A stretch of DNA of 64,000 bases from Tubulanus polymorphus (taxonomy: Eukaryota; Nemertea; Palaeonemertea; Tubulaniformes; Tubulanidae): NCBI RefSeq assembly GCF_964204645.1, contig NC_134027.1, forward strand, positions 4,018,485 to 4,082,484. The letters run 5' to 3'. This document shows, piece by piece, positions 36,276 to 49,000 of this stretch. The position numbers and the translations under genes were made by a program. The stretch's first letter is position 1; every line of letters begins with the position of its first letter. Below the pieces are notes generated by a model. It saw only the letters and a list, made by a program, of their open reading frames with translations, did no database searches and was not told the DNA's origin.

Positions 36276-37388
36276 ATGTTCTACATTCTACAGTTTACAT
36301 GTGTCATCCTGTTACCGGCACTTTTCGCCGCTGCTCTTGACAAAATTCCGCCCACACCTGTCGATGTCGTAGAAAATGCGGATACTGATAAAAACTTGTT
36401 TAAGATGTTGGATTTGAATGATTTCTTTGATGCGAATCGAAGGGAAACTCACCAGAACAAACTACGTAAACGATCCAATTTACTATCGCTGCATAAACGT
36501 CGTTTTTGGTGGAAGCGCGTTGGTGACAGTGATGAGACGACACAGTTCGGGCAGTTACCTCGCTACTGTGTTATTGGTGGCGGCAAACTCTCCTGTTTAG
36601 TTTTAGTGAATCGGCAATGGGTACCAGTTGCAAAAACGTTGAAAAAGAAGTTTTCGAGCCCCACCTATCGTACTTCACAGCAGCAAGTACGACAGGTCCC
36701 TGATCTGAAAGTGGCTAAGTCGTATTTAACGAACATCGTCAAAATTGGAGGGGGATGTACAGGGACTCTGATCACACCAAAACATGTGCTAACTGCGGCA
36801 CATTGTATCCACAATGGACGTAATTTTATCGATAGTATCCACATGCTTAAAGTGGCCGTTCCAGACTCATTCAGTCTCAGGATCTATTACGTTGCTAATG
36901 TGCATGTCGCCCCACAATGGAAGGCGTCGGCTGGTATGGGGGACATCGGTCGTGCGGTATTTGATTACGCAATACTGCGCCTTCACGTTCGTGTCAGCGG
37001 ATCCCGATCGTACATGAAATTTTCAGCGATGAATAAACGTCTGTACAATCGGCGAGTCTTCTACACGGGATTCTCTGAAAATAGAATCTCATCCCACGAC
37101 GAGATCTGGCAATCGTCGTGTGTTGTCAATCCGTACTCGGTTTTGTTCAACAGTCTCATTATCAGTCAATGTCGCTCGATGCCGGGTATGTCTGGAGCGG
37201 CCGCCTGTGTTGAGACTGAGAAGGGTCATAAGGAAATAGTGGGCGTCGTCTCAAACATGATCGCCAGAGAAAACCCATTTATGCGTCAAACCGAGGTGGC
37301 TGTCATTACAAAACTCAACAAACAAAAACTTTACGATATCTGCGGTTATCTGGGAAACGAAGGTGTTGAGGCGAAGGTTTGTTATTAA
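36276..37388 (+). CDS. Secreted trypsin-fold serine protease, PRSS23/PRSS35-like (370 aa)
   Basis: A single intronless frame. Residues 1-20 are a signal peptide. A basic, low-complexity pro-region with KRR and RKR sites follows (about 62-82), then a trypsin-like domain from about 145. The triad can be read directly: His176 in LTAAHC, Asp230 in FDYAILRL, and Ser306 in CRSMPGMSGAA. The local sequences (GCTGTLITPKHVLTAAHCIH, DYAILRL, a weak PGMSGAA oxyanion loop in place of GDSGGP, and a C-terminal Ile-Cys-Gly-Tyr) match PRSS23/PRSS35, secreted proteases of extracellular matrix; in PRSS35 the serine is lost, but here it is present, so activity is plausible. Substrate unknown. AATAAA at 37457. 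Confidence 0.85.
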   Translation: MFYILQFTCVILLPALFAAALDKIPPTPVDVVENADTDKNLFKMLDLNDFFDANRRETHQNKLRKRSNLLSLHKRRFWWKRVGDSDETTQFGQLPRYCVIGGGKLSCLVLVNRQWVPVAKTLKKKFSSPTYRTSQQQVRQVPDLKVAKSYLTNIVKIGGGCTGTLITPKHVLTAAHCIHNGRNFIDSIHMLKVAVPDSFSLRIYYVANVHVAPQWKASAGMGDIGRAVFDYAILRLHVRVSGSRSYMKFSAMNKRLYNRRVFYTGFSENRISSHDEIWQSSCVVNPYSVLFNSLIISQCRSMPGMSGAAACVETEKGHKEIVGVVSNMIARENPFMRQTEVAVITKLNKQKLYDICGYLGNEGVEAKVCY

Positions 37389-40300
37389 GCGGACACTAGA
37401 TTACTTAACGTTTTTTCAGACAAAGAATCTGCAAATCTCACGATTTATGTAACCTGAATAAAAGATCCATGCAAGTCTTAATTCCCGTTTGTCTAAATTC
37501 CTATTTCTCAAGATGGATGACAAAGATTGTACATTGAAAAGAAATGATTATGAATGCTATAATACAACATGTTGTAAATTGTTCTTGATCTTTGCATCGT
37601 CCACCATGATGATAGATTGACCTGTGGAAATAACACGCGGTGAAGGTGAATCGGTCGGCATTAATCGACACTATTCGGGCTCTCCCATTGAATAAGATCT
37701 ACTTATGAGGATTCACCAACATTTACGTTTTTATGAATCATGGGGTTATATCGGACTGTGTGGGTTATCGGACCTTTTCCATTAGAGATAAGCCATAGAT
37801 ATTGACAAGTAGACAACATTATAGAAGAGGATCGTCAATTATCTAATAACTAATTACTTAAAGGTGACCTTAGTATAGTCAAAGTGTGGGAGAAGGAACT
37901 TGAGAAACAGGAACCCGCGCTGTCTAAATGTCATTTTCTTCATGAAATACAATACAATGAAGTATATTACGTATCACGATTGTGTGACCTAATAATAATT
38001 GCTCGTAGGTGTGACCACTCCCGATCTAGCGGAGTTATCAGTATATGTCCAGGCGTCCATAAAATGCTTCGTTCCATTAAGATGATAGATTTGCCATGTA
38101 AAAAATTCATAAACACTTTTGGCATGCCGTTTCAATCTTGATATCTACGTATATCATGACAATGACTTATTTTCATCATCTTTGATCACAGTTTACAAAA
38201 CAGCTGTCGATTCAATATATATTAATATTATAATATATATTCACCAATGATGTAAAATGGCATCCCAGAAAGCTCTTCGTGTATTTATTTTAGTATATAT
38301 TTATCTATTAATGTGTCACCTTATATAAAAATAAGCCAGCCTTAAAGGGCTTACGAGCCACTTAGAGCCACTTATAGACACTTATATAATAACAAACAGG
38401 CGTCAACAAGATTCATGAATTACGTTTTTAAGTTTGCAATTTTAACAAATTTACTAACATTTCGTTACATTAGGATTCGATGAAAATACCCTAAATTTTT
38501 CGGAGTCAGGTATACTAACATTTTCTACATTACCAATCAATCTAAATAAATCATTTCTGTATAGAAATTCACGAATTTACTTTCTAAACGACAGAAATAC
38601 GAGTCCAATGAAATTTTAATCGAATTTTCTAATTTTACACTAATTGCTTTGTTATGTATTTCGCGATTGGAAACAGTATACATGTACTACGATCCCTGCA
38701 TATTGATCGTTGATTAAAAGTCCACTGACAATGTCTAATTCTATCTACTGATTGGTTTATTTTAATTTTTTTTTTTTGAAAAATGATACAATCGTTTCGA
38801 AATACACATTTAAGCAACGATTTTATTATTTTTATCTGAATATATACGTTTCAGAATGACGTCAAAGGAACACGGCGTGTACTATTTATAACATGAGTGT
38901 ATGCCGATAATTCTAACTTAAATGCACCTAAATCACGACAACCGGCAGCAATCATCGACAATTTGAATATTTGATTGGGCAACCGGACTAGCACAGTTAA
39001 CACTCCAGTCCAATACGTACGTAAGTCCTGCAACCCAATTATATATGCATAGATAGTTGCAAATGTGTATGATTACGAACGATGCAGAATATCATGTTAC
39101 CATCGCGCAAAAATAGAATAAAGGTGTATAATGTTTTTGCCGTGTGTTAAACGTTTTCTTTGAGCAAAGCTTATTAATATCGTTGAATTTATTCCGTTTT
39201 CTATCGGACAAAATTCTATACACAGAGTGAAGTTAAACTATTAATGCGTTTGCAATCTCACGGAACGGAATATTCGTGTCGAGTGCGAGGAGTGGGAGGT
39301 TATGATGGAATCGTCAACGAAATATGCATCGCAAATCATTTTGTCATCGATAAGGCGCACGTACGGCTCTTATAGGCGGTATTTATTTCGAGATAGTGGA
39401 AATCTACCCGAGTCTGCGGTCATTATATCCGAGCTGGTAAAGAGTAAGAGATCATAAAAAACCCTTTACAACTAAATAATCCAGTATAATCCATCTTTAG
39501 AGGAAACCAACGAAACAAATGTCGAAAATGCACCATTTGCCGCAAGTTATATGCTCCACAAAACCAGTGGAGTATCTGTCGTTTTCCCCGTCATCATAAT
39601 TATGAATTTAACAGTACATGATCGAATAAATGAGTAATAATCAATTTGAAGACAAGAGTTGCAGGTTTAACTAGTGTTATACAGACAAGTGAAACCCAAG
39701 AAGCCCTACACACTCTAGTAGCGTTTTTGATTGTTATCGACGGGCCAGACCTTGACCAAATAGTACTTGTAAAATATTCCATTTTGTTCCAGTGTGCTCC
39801 GGGGTACATCTCGCAAAATTTCCCTGGCTTATAGCGCGCATTAACCTATTATTCCATTTCGAGGGGCAAAACTTCGAAATGAGCGCTGTTTGGAGTCACC
39901 TTTTCTTGGAAAAAGCCTGTTTTCATGGAATATGAGTCTGTAATGAATAATGTTTTTGACCGATTGCCACCTTTCATTTTCACTGCTGTCTTCATTTCCA
40001 AGGCCCATCACCGTGAAAAAGATTTTACAAGCCCGTAACAAACCCAGGATATCCATTCCAAAAATATATAGAAATTTATTGATTGAACCAAAACCAAGTG
40101 AGGTCTATCAGTTGCAGATTGCGGATATGTCACGGAAAACATTTCTTCTATTGATACAATGATATTCAGTAAATCTCACCAAACTCAGATAGGCAAATTT
40201 GATCCAAGTTTCGTGCAAGCCCGAGTTAAGGATCAGAAAATACTGTTAGAAGTCATTAAACTATATCATTTCATTCCGAGTTAGTTTAAAGTCAAAGTTG

Positions 40301-40742
40301 GTATTGTCCGAGTTAGGCAAGGTTTACTGTAATATTTGAATTCCATTTGTGTTCTACTGATACAGGAAGCATATAAAAACAAATAGAAGTGATAAATACA
40401 GTATTAATAAATAGAAAAAGAACTATATTTGACTAAATATACAAGGTTTCTTCACACATTGCACCGATTATATCTTACAATAACAAAATCATGAAATTTC
40501 GTTATATCATTATAAACTATCATATTTGAATCATTTTAATATCATGATTCCACAGTTCAGTATAAAATTAGCCAAACACCTAATTAATCAGGTATCTGTA
40601 CAATAGGTGAATTCTCAGCGATTTTACCAATTTCTGCAAGTAAAAAAGATCACAGATTTAAGCTATTAATGTTTATTTTTCAATAACACGTAAAACAATT
40701 AAGTTTAAATAAAATACATTCTTCTACCTCAAATTTGTACAA
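37389..40742. other. 3' UTR and intergenic, no supported gene
   Basis: AT-rich, includes a short palindromic AT tract near 38213-38235 and direct GAGCCACTTA repeats near 38354-38380. Several 60-85-codon open frames lack start context, domains and splice sites. Confidence 0.45.
37457..37462 (+). terminator. Poly(A) signal of the PRSS23-like gene
   Basis: AATAAA about 69 nt after the stop. Confidence 0.65.
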
Positions 40743-41202
40743 CTATCGTAGTTTTTTCTTCCCACGCTCTTGACGTACTTTAACTTTGTTAGCGTCATGA
40801 TGGTGTTTTGAGTTCCCATTTTGTTCAGCTTGAGCACATTCTTCATGTTCTTCCTGGAAAAAAATCACTAAAATGGTTTAGATCCTCTAAATCTACTTCT
40901 ATCCTAGAAAGCATTCAATCTAGGCCCTATCTTGGACCCTAACCCTAACTGACACTATCATGCGTGGCATGCGAGGGTAAATAAAACATCACGATTTGAA
41001 TTGAATTGTTGACAAAATATACTTTTGGATGGACTTTATGTTAGATATCTGTATTCAGTGACATACTTACTTGTTCATCATCGCTCTGTGGAATAAATAC
41101 TACAGCAAATATACACACAAGTTGAAATATAGCGCCTAGAAACAGTGCATAATGCAAAAAAGTGTCAAAAATTGCATTACCAGTTGCATCAACAGCCGCC
41201 AT
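40743..41202 (-). CDS. MANBAL: MANBAL / UPF0239 family membrane protein (80 aa)
   Basis: Two minus-strand exons, 41202-41071 and 40853-40743, join in phase 0 to 80 aa. The core [21 protein letters not shown] matches human MANBAL ([20 protein letters not shown]), followed by a polar, Lys-rich tail ending KKKLR. The family is a small single-pass endoplasmic-reticulum-type membrane protein of unknown role; the name refers to a genomic neighbour of beta-mannosidase, not to enzyme activity. ATG is in the context GCCGCC on the opposite strand and the length fits. It is divergent from GTSE1, with 325 bp between start codons. Confidence 0.9.
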
Positions 41203-41399
41203 GTTTAAACGATGACAGCTCTTTACGACAGTGCCTACCCGAAAAATTATCAACTCTCCAATGTGTAAACTTTCAAAATGAATTTTTCAGAACATTTTCT
41301 GAAATTGATTGTTTTCATAACCGTTGTTTCAAAGTTTTGATCTAATCGAATGTTGAGAAGGCAAGAGGAAATGGCGCTGGTTTACGGTAATGAATTCAG

Positions 41400-41447
41400 C
41401 CAATGAGAGAGTGTTGGCGCTAGTGTATGGTTGGAGGGATGTTTGAA
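41400..41447 (+). promoter_or_regulatory. CCAAT box and CHR-like element of a shared promoter
   Basis: CCAAT at 41400-41404 and TTTGAA at 41442-41447, with TTGGCGC (E2F/CDE-like) between them at about 41414-41420. A CCAAT site roughly 40 bp before a CHR (TTTGAA) is the arrangement of G2/M genes controlled by NF-Y and DREAM/B-Myb-MuvB in vertebrates. The site lies about 80 bp before the GTSE1 start and between GTSE1 and MANBAL, so it could serve both. Confidence 0.5.
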
Positions 41448-41527
41448 GTATACACCCCGACGCTGTCGACAACCGAATTCTCTTACTACTGTTTCTCACT
41501 CTACCGACTCAGGAGCTGAGCTCTAAA

Positions 41528-44500
41528 ATGGGTAAATATGGTCTGATGATAAGTTATTGGCCTTTCTATGACATTTTTAATTTTGGGGTGGTATGCATGT
41601 CCATATGTATGGATGCCGGGCGCTGACAAAGAAAGAGATCAGTGTTAGGGGTACTACTACTGTCACTTGTTAATAGTTATCAAAAACACAGGGGTTTGGC
41701 GATGGGCTTGGATTTTATTTCCGGGTTGTTGATAATCTCGCGAGAATGGCGCTAAATATGAACTGCGAATAAATTCAAAATATCACGGAAATACCTCGTG
41801 TTTATATTGTTCATTTATCCGCTATAAAGTTTCGATAAACAATTGGTTGTTAAGAATCATTATCAGATGGTCGTCACGCTTTACTATATAAAATCACAAG
41901 GGATGAAACGCCAGGCCTCCGCTGTACTTAAATTTTCAGCCAGAAAGTTGGGACAGTCACGTGACATTCTGATGACGTCATCGCATTTAAAACTTCAACA
42001 CGAAAAGTTAACATATTCACAGACCGATATCAAATGTCAGATTATGATTCATATGAAATAAATAACTTATAAAGAATAAATTATGATGAAATATATAATT
42101 CATAGTAAAAAAATGCATTTGAATGTAAGTTATTCTCAAACATTTTTCGTATCATAGTTTCCATCTTATATGCTTCAGGTTCGCGTTGGCCATGGTCATC
42201 AAAAACCAAAAGCTCTACTTTTATCAGAAAATTATCATTCAGCAAGATTAACATTTTCATATTTTCAGATGGAATATTAGTAGATCTTGAAGACAATGAC
42301 GATGTCATTCGAATACCGCTGAAAGTACCAGTGCTGCCACCGGTTACAGATGTCCTAAACTACCACTGTAAGGCTTGCTCTCATAAATCAATTCATTTTA
42401 ACTCATTGAAAGCATTTAACTTATCGGTTTGTTATATAAGAATTCTTTTGTGTTTAAGTGAATAAGCAAAGTGAAAAAGTTCGAAAGGATGCTGAACAAA
42501 TAGAAAAGCAAATTCTTGAGGATCCTTCAACAAATACTGCTGAAGGTAATGAAAGCTTAGTTCTTAACTCATCAAACCATTTTCAGTTCAGCTCGATAGG
42601 TCAAAATACAAATATGGAGGATCTTTTCATCATAACTTACAGATGATGTGAAATTGTTAGAAGATGAATTGTTTGACTTTGACTTTGTTTCGCCAAATAC
42701 AAGGTTAGCACGAATACAAATGATTTGAATGATGCAAAATACTGCAAAAAGAGAATTAATCATCTATTCAGTCACCTGTTCAGTCATGAGAATATTAATT
42801 CATTCCATTCGCTTTTTAGTGCCGCAGAAGATGACGAAGATGAAGTATTTTTTGGTCCGGTCAAATTTGTGGAAACTGTTAAGTCGGCGGCGATCGGTTG
42901 TGGTGCTCACAGTGGACAACTGGAACCACTTACAGCCGCTCAGTTATCTGAAGTCGTTAAGGAAGCGCATACTATAGCTTTTCATATAAGGCATTCTCAC
43001 AAGGATGTGAGTACTGTAAGCCATATAGTATTCGGTTTGATAAGTTTACAGGGTTCTTGCAGATCTAGAAAATCATGGAATTTTGGATTTATATTTTCCC
43101 TGCAAGGAAAATCTAGGTCTTGTCATTTTTCTTGGAAGTGATGAGTGACACAAAGAACCTCCTCTTGAGAAGGAACAACCCCCACTGAGGATATCTTACG
43201 AGGGTCAGGAAATTTAGGATGCCCTGAGTCTACAGGAACTTGCTTTTATCAAGTGTTTTTTTCCATGCAGGATATGTTACCATCAGTCGAGGAAGAAGAG
43301 GTGGAAGGACGAGGCAAATTAGAACCGGCAAATGTGAGTCCAGTAGCTGACCCATCAGTTGGAAGTATTAGTCCGCAGTCAGTATCAGCTACATCACCTG
43401 ATAGTGGTATATTTAGTAGTTCTAATGTTAAAGGTATGTCATCCTATCAATCATTAAAATGAAGTACAGATATGCTGTAACTACTCCGTCTCAATTTGAT
43501 TTATGATGAGAAATTCTTCATTTTTCTGCAGAAGTTGTAAAAATGCCGAGTACCGATAAAAAACCTTCGCAAATGACTGAAGTACGTAAAAACCTGAGTA
43601 ACACGGATAGTAAACTGAAGAGTTTATCCGGATTGAAACGTCGTCCGTCTGGAAGAATAGCTGCCGGACAGGCGCAAGTTCCTTTAAAACGTTCGCTTAA
43701 AGAGTCATTTAACAAGATTACTAAAACACCAAGCACTGGTGCTAGGGAGAGGTAATAAATAAACCAAATATAGTAATTTATTTTACAGTGACTGAGTAAA
43801 GTTACACGCTTCATACGTGCGATGTCTTTATTTCAGTAAAAGTTCAACGTCATCAATAAGTTCAGTCTCCGGCACTCCTTCCAAAATGAAGCCTCCCTCC
43901 TATCAACAGAGGAGTATAATACCACCAAGGTAGAGATTATCTTCGCTTCTATAGCAAAGTTGAAATAAGTCCAGAAGCCATCGTATTTTCACAATGAGCA
44001 TGATGGTTTTATTTTCAGTCCAGGAAGGTCGATGAGGAAGTCACATGTGTCAAGTTCAGAATCAAGTCTCAATGGAAATTCAATGAAAGCTAGTTCTTCA
44101 CTAACTAGATCAACATCTTTGGTAATATTTCTAAATATTTTTGGTCATATATGAAAAATGTATTTCTGGTCGTAAAATGCTATTTTGGAAATAAACGATG
44201 TACGATTATCTATTACAGAAGAGACCGACTGGAATAAAATCTACAAATACTGCAATTGGTAATAGAATGAATGGGCTGGCTGTTGGTCGCAGTAAACCTT
44301 TAAAAAATAATCAACCTGCAACATCGCATTCGGGACCAATCAAAGCTTTACATCCGTCATCAGTAACAAGCAGTACAGCAATGTGTGATAAAGGTAGGCT
44401 AAAATGTACTCATATATTGCTATACAAAGGTTGATGTTTTGTTGTTTTTAGTTGAGCTATAAATGTGTATTATTTGTAAAGGAGCAATGAATTGCGGTGA

Positions 44501-45527
44501 TAGAAATCGTCAGTGGAGTGGCAGTAGTACTAGTAGTGTCAGTAGTGTAAGCAGTCTTGGATCTTTAACGACACCCGTAAAACCTGATAGGTGTTTACAA
44601 CCGAAAAAAATACTATCTTCATCTACATGTATCAACAACACTCGCATGCAACGACCAGCTTCTCGATCTAACAGGTACTGTATACGCTGTCTGATATAAT
44701 CTGATATTCAATCTCGGAGGCATTAACTGATTAGTATGGAAAAAATCAGGCACATTTAATTGGTCCTAGCCATAGAACTATATGTAAATGGGAACACTGT
44801 GTCGTCACTATATATTTGCCTTTGCGATCTTCGGAATTCATCAGCACCCTCGTGGTTAGCAATTAACGATAGATTCTCGGTTATAATAATATTTTCTCTG
44901 CGGGCATTGAGGATACAGTTTTCGAGATTTGGTATAGTTTAAAGACTATAACAAATCATGAAAAATGCTAATTAAAAAAGAGACCGTTAACCAGTCAACA
45001 AAATGTATCACTTATCATGAGGGTGCTGAACAATCCACAAGATTACTGGCGGTGCCTAGTGTAGTTTTCCGGTTTTCTAGCTTGTTAATTAAACGATGAC
45101 TTCTCTTATTGTGTATTGTCTCATTGCAGTGGTTCTATTCCTCCATCTACCCCTGTATCTGCCTCAAAAAGACGTTCATTTTTACCAACACCCGGACGAC
45201 AATCGTCCGATAGAAAAACAACGGCGAGTCGAAGTGAAAGCTCGTCATCAGTCCAGTCTACTGATGAAAGTTTTGTCCTAAGGAGACCACCAACGCCTAG
45301 TCGAATAGTACCGGTATTTAATCACACAATTCACATCTTATATACGTCCATCATCAGAGATGCTTGAAATTACCCTCAATTTCCTTGTTGATCATTTTCA
45401 GCCCAAGAAATCAACGATACCTTCTGTCAATCCGGTAAATAGCAATAAAGAAAATGTATCTGTGACTGGATCGCATAAACCTTCGAAATTAGCAACGTTA
45501 CTGCGGAAACCGAGTATAAAAAGATGA
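41528..45527 (+). CDS. GTSE1: GTSE1 homologue (G2/S-phase expressed, microtubule-linked), 564 aa
   Basis: Thirteen exons join in frame: 41528-41531, 42269-42367, 42459-42545, 42643-42703, 42820-43006, 43271-43433, 43532-43751, 43837-43929, 44019-44121, 44219-44393, 44482-44674, 45130-45313 and 45402-45527. The GTSE1 N-domain is clear: FDFDFVSP, then EDDEDEVFFGPV (about 85-97) and VVKEAHTIAFHIRHSHKD. The rest is long, basic, Ser/Thr/Pro-rich and disordered, with many RxxS and SxP sites, as in vertebrate GTSE1, which binds microtubules and EB1, stabilises them in mitosis and restrains p53. Near the C-terminus NSNKEN (about 536-541) is a KEN box, a likely APC/C degron. Only four coding bases sit in the first exon, so the start is the weakest part. 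The CHR/CCAAT promoter fits G2/M expression. Confidence 0.85.
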
Positions 45528-45840
45528 CAGCGACACCGAAGAAATGAATAAAAAAACTTTCTAAACACGCAATCCTTATTTGCATGATTCAAATGTTAAG
45601 AGTAAACAAAACTTTAAAATGTAAAAAATAATATGCGTATTCCATGTACACTAAACGGAAGTTTTGTCAATTATTTTAGATGTTTTTTGTAAATTAACTC
45701 TTTGTACTTAAACTGGAGAATGCATTCATTCACAGATCTGTTAATCAACCTATATAATGTGATAATAATAAAAAGTGCTAAATGTTGAACAAAATGTTAT
45801 GATTCCTTGTTATTCCTCTGTGGGATTCGACCTGATCTCC
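45528..45840. other. 3' UTRs of two converging genes
   Basis: Holds AATAATAAAAAG near 45764, the probable poly(A) signal of GTSE1. Confidence 0.5.
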
Positions 45841-46044
45841 CTATCCACGAGCTAGCAGTTTCTCATGGATGCGATTAAAGATCTGTTTTGAGCTATCGGG
45901 TTCTCGAGGATAGGATTTAATACAAATGACAATAAAGTAAATTGAAATGCTTGTTACGAGGAGTGCGTAGAAATTGATTGATTTAGAGTAGATGGTGGCT
46001 GAAAAATCGTTTATTCCTAACCAGAAGTAAACACACAACTTCAT
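45841..46044 (-). CDS. Candidate single-pass membrane microprotein (67 aa)
   Basis: Minus-strand open frame from ATG at 46044 to TAG. Residues 24-43 (INFYALLVTSISIYFIVICI) form one membrane segment; the tail is charged (SYPREPDSSKQ) and amphipathic. The composition is that of small integral membrane proteins, but I cannot name it. Its start is only 30 bp from the opposite-strand start of the zinc-finger locus, so either the two share a very compact promoter or one start is misplaced. It might also be the final exon of a longer spliced gene. Confidence 0.45.
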   Translation of the reverse strand: MKLCVYFWLGINDFSATIYSKSINFYALLVTSISIYFIVICIKSYPREPDSSKQIFNRIHEKLLARG

Positions 46045-46074
46045 GCCGTCGAGAGGCCAAGAAAGGAGCGAGAA

Positions 46075-49000
46075 ATGATTCTTTTAGGTAAATTGCCGTG
46101 AAATCTACGGATGGATGGAGTCTGGACGGTCAAGAAGATATCGATTCTTATTTATTCATTCTGTTTGAACTTTTTAGCCTGGCCCCTGAATGTTAACGGC
46201 CCGTAAAATGCTTAAATGGTAATCTTTTTTAGATCTGAGTGAAGTACATATTTTAGAATCTGCGTTGCGACATGCCCTACAACGCGATCAGTGTCAACAA
46301 CCGGATGACATCGACATCGGTTATATCCAATTAAGAGCTATCAGAAATGTTGGGGTTAATGAACAAGAGTTGTTGCATTGTATTAGAAATAACCAGGAGA
46401 TTTTAGATGAAATAGTTGTAAATGCTGATGATGATTGCTGGAGTAAGTGGTGCGCTAAAAAAGCTGCAGGTATGGTACAGTTTCAATTCCAACAAGGCTT
46501 GTTTTTTTAACGCGGAGTACAGCTTTTATTAGATAAAAAACAAAATGATAGAGTGAAAGGAAAGAAAATAGAAATAAGATCTTTCATCTCGGAAGGACTG
46601 TAGAAAAAAATTGAGGAGTGAAAATTGTTTAAAATTTAATTAAGATGGGAGAAACTAAGAATCATACAAATATCGTTATTTTATTTCTTGTTTCTAGTTA
46701 AAGTTAGGCAGAACATAAACCCAAAGACGCAGTCAAATCACTTGAACTCGATGACTGATGACATAGTAACGAGAATCAGTAACATTGTTGAATCAGCGGA
46801 TATATTTCCTGTTGACAGTAATTCAAATGATAGTCTTAAACGGATAACGCGAACAGAAACTGATAATGAAGATTTCTTCTACGTCGATGATGACAAAGAT
46901 GCTGATTTCGTTCCTAATGACGCGGAATGTCTTACGGATCAATCGTCAAATACGGATTTCGCTGAACCATCTACGTCTAGAAAACCGCCGGGTAAGTATA
47001 CCACCCTAAAACAAGTCTAATAAGGAGCATTCAAATACAGTATAAGACAGTGCAAGTCATATGTGATTGAATAACAATACTGAGTGAATATTCATCATCT
47101 CAAGAATATTGCCATTATTTCGTTTTAGATAATGGTGAAAAAAGTTCAGAAACAACAGATGGTGAAAACATTTCTTCTGGTGAGTGTGTAACAATTCAGA
47201 AATGTCACTTGTGCAGTCGGTTATTTCTTACAGATGAGGAGCTGATCGAACATTTTGCCTGTTTTCACGACGGCTTTTTACCGTTTAAATGTAACGTATG
47301 CGGTTCCGGTTATAACGTCCTCGAAGAGCTGGTCGTCCATCACGTAGAATATCATAGATCTGACGATAAACCGAAACCGACACTCGTATGTAGATTATGT
47401 GATGAAAATTTCGATGAAGATCGACGTTACATCGAACACTGCACCGATGAACATCCGCATGAAAACCCGCTCTCTTGTGGAAAATGCGACAAAGTAATTT
47501 CGTCTTTACATCAATTAAAGCGTCACCAAGTTTTACATTCGACTACGAAACGTTGGATCTGCGAGAAATGCGGCGTAGGATTCACACGTAAAGACGTGCT
47601 GAAAAATCACACGCGCGTAATACACGATAAACTGAAAACCGTCGAATGCGGTATTTGTAACCAGAAGTTTTCGAATCGATCTCAACTTACGTTACATACA
47701 CGCGTGCATACGCGTGAACGACCGTTCTCATGTACGGTCTGCGATCGCAGGTTCGCCGAGAAAGGTAAAATGACTAAACACATGCGAATTCATACGAATG
47801 AACGGAACTATCAGTGTTCATGGTGTGATAAACGATTCCGCGAGCATCCATTGTTGGTACGACATGAACGCACCCATACCGGAGACCGGCCTTTCAGTTG
47901 TGATATTTGTGGAATCGCGTTCTCTCGTAAAGACTCGCTTCTAGTTCATAAACGCGGCATTCATAAAGTATTTACTCATGGCGACTTATTGAAAAAAGAA
48001 CCTGGATAGATAGTCGATTGAATTTAATCGAACATATTTGACTCCTCTCTACTTTGTATAATGGTCAGCCAGTAAACTGTTGGTTTTGGTTTGAAATTTC
48101 TACTGGCACCTGTAGAATTTTTACCATTTGCAGCTTGCCCCATTTGTGTAAAATACTAATGATTGACATTATCTTAGTCTTCTTGAGAAATGAATCTACA
48201 ATTTCGTTTCTTTGTTCGCGAACATGTAAACATAAATAAATATGCATTGTATCAAATGGGTATATATTGTATTTTATGAATTTCTCTTCAGAACTCTCCA
48301 CAATATCTGATTTGGATGATTGTTTCAGGTTCAGGTGAAGAGTATACGCCTTCGAAACAGAGAAAAACGCGACTATCTACAGCTGGACGATCTAAACCGC
48401 GGCCTCCTCGTCGTAAAATCACAAAATATCTTCCGTTTGATTGTTGCGCTAACTGTCGATTGTGTTCGAAATCATTCGTATCCGAGGAAACGTTGAAAGA
48501 ACATTTTAGAATCATGCACAGTTCAGAACCTGTGTATTGGTGTGATATATGCGATATCGGAGACTTGGACTGGTCGTCTCAGGATTTAGTCGAGCATCGA
48601 GCGAACAAACATGACAGCGCTAGAGATACTAAGAGGAGAGGTCGACCGCCGCGAGTTGATTTTGATTTAACGTGTCGTTTATGCAGAAATGTACAATCCT
48701 CTCATGTAGCGTTGAAGGAACATTTTAAAATCTCTCATCCCGGTTTATCGGCGTATCAATGTCGGGAATGTAATAAATGCGTGACATCTTTTCGACAGTT
48801 GAAGTTTCACATGGCCAGTCATTCCGGGCACCGGCCTATTAAATGCAGCCATTGTGACTCTACGTTTGCATGCGAAAGCTCGATGCAAGCTCACTTTAAA
48901 CGTCGACATAATCCTGAAAGAGAGCGTCGTTGGATTTGTCACAAATGCGGCCTGGCTTTTTACGAACGCGTAACGATGCAGTCTCATTTAGCTTTACACA

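Noticed and set aside
37884-38141. 85-codon open frame after the protease gene
   Set aside because: Starts at GTG, no domain, no splice sites, AT-biased composition.
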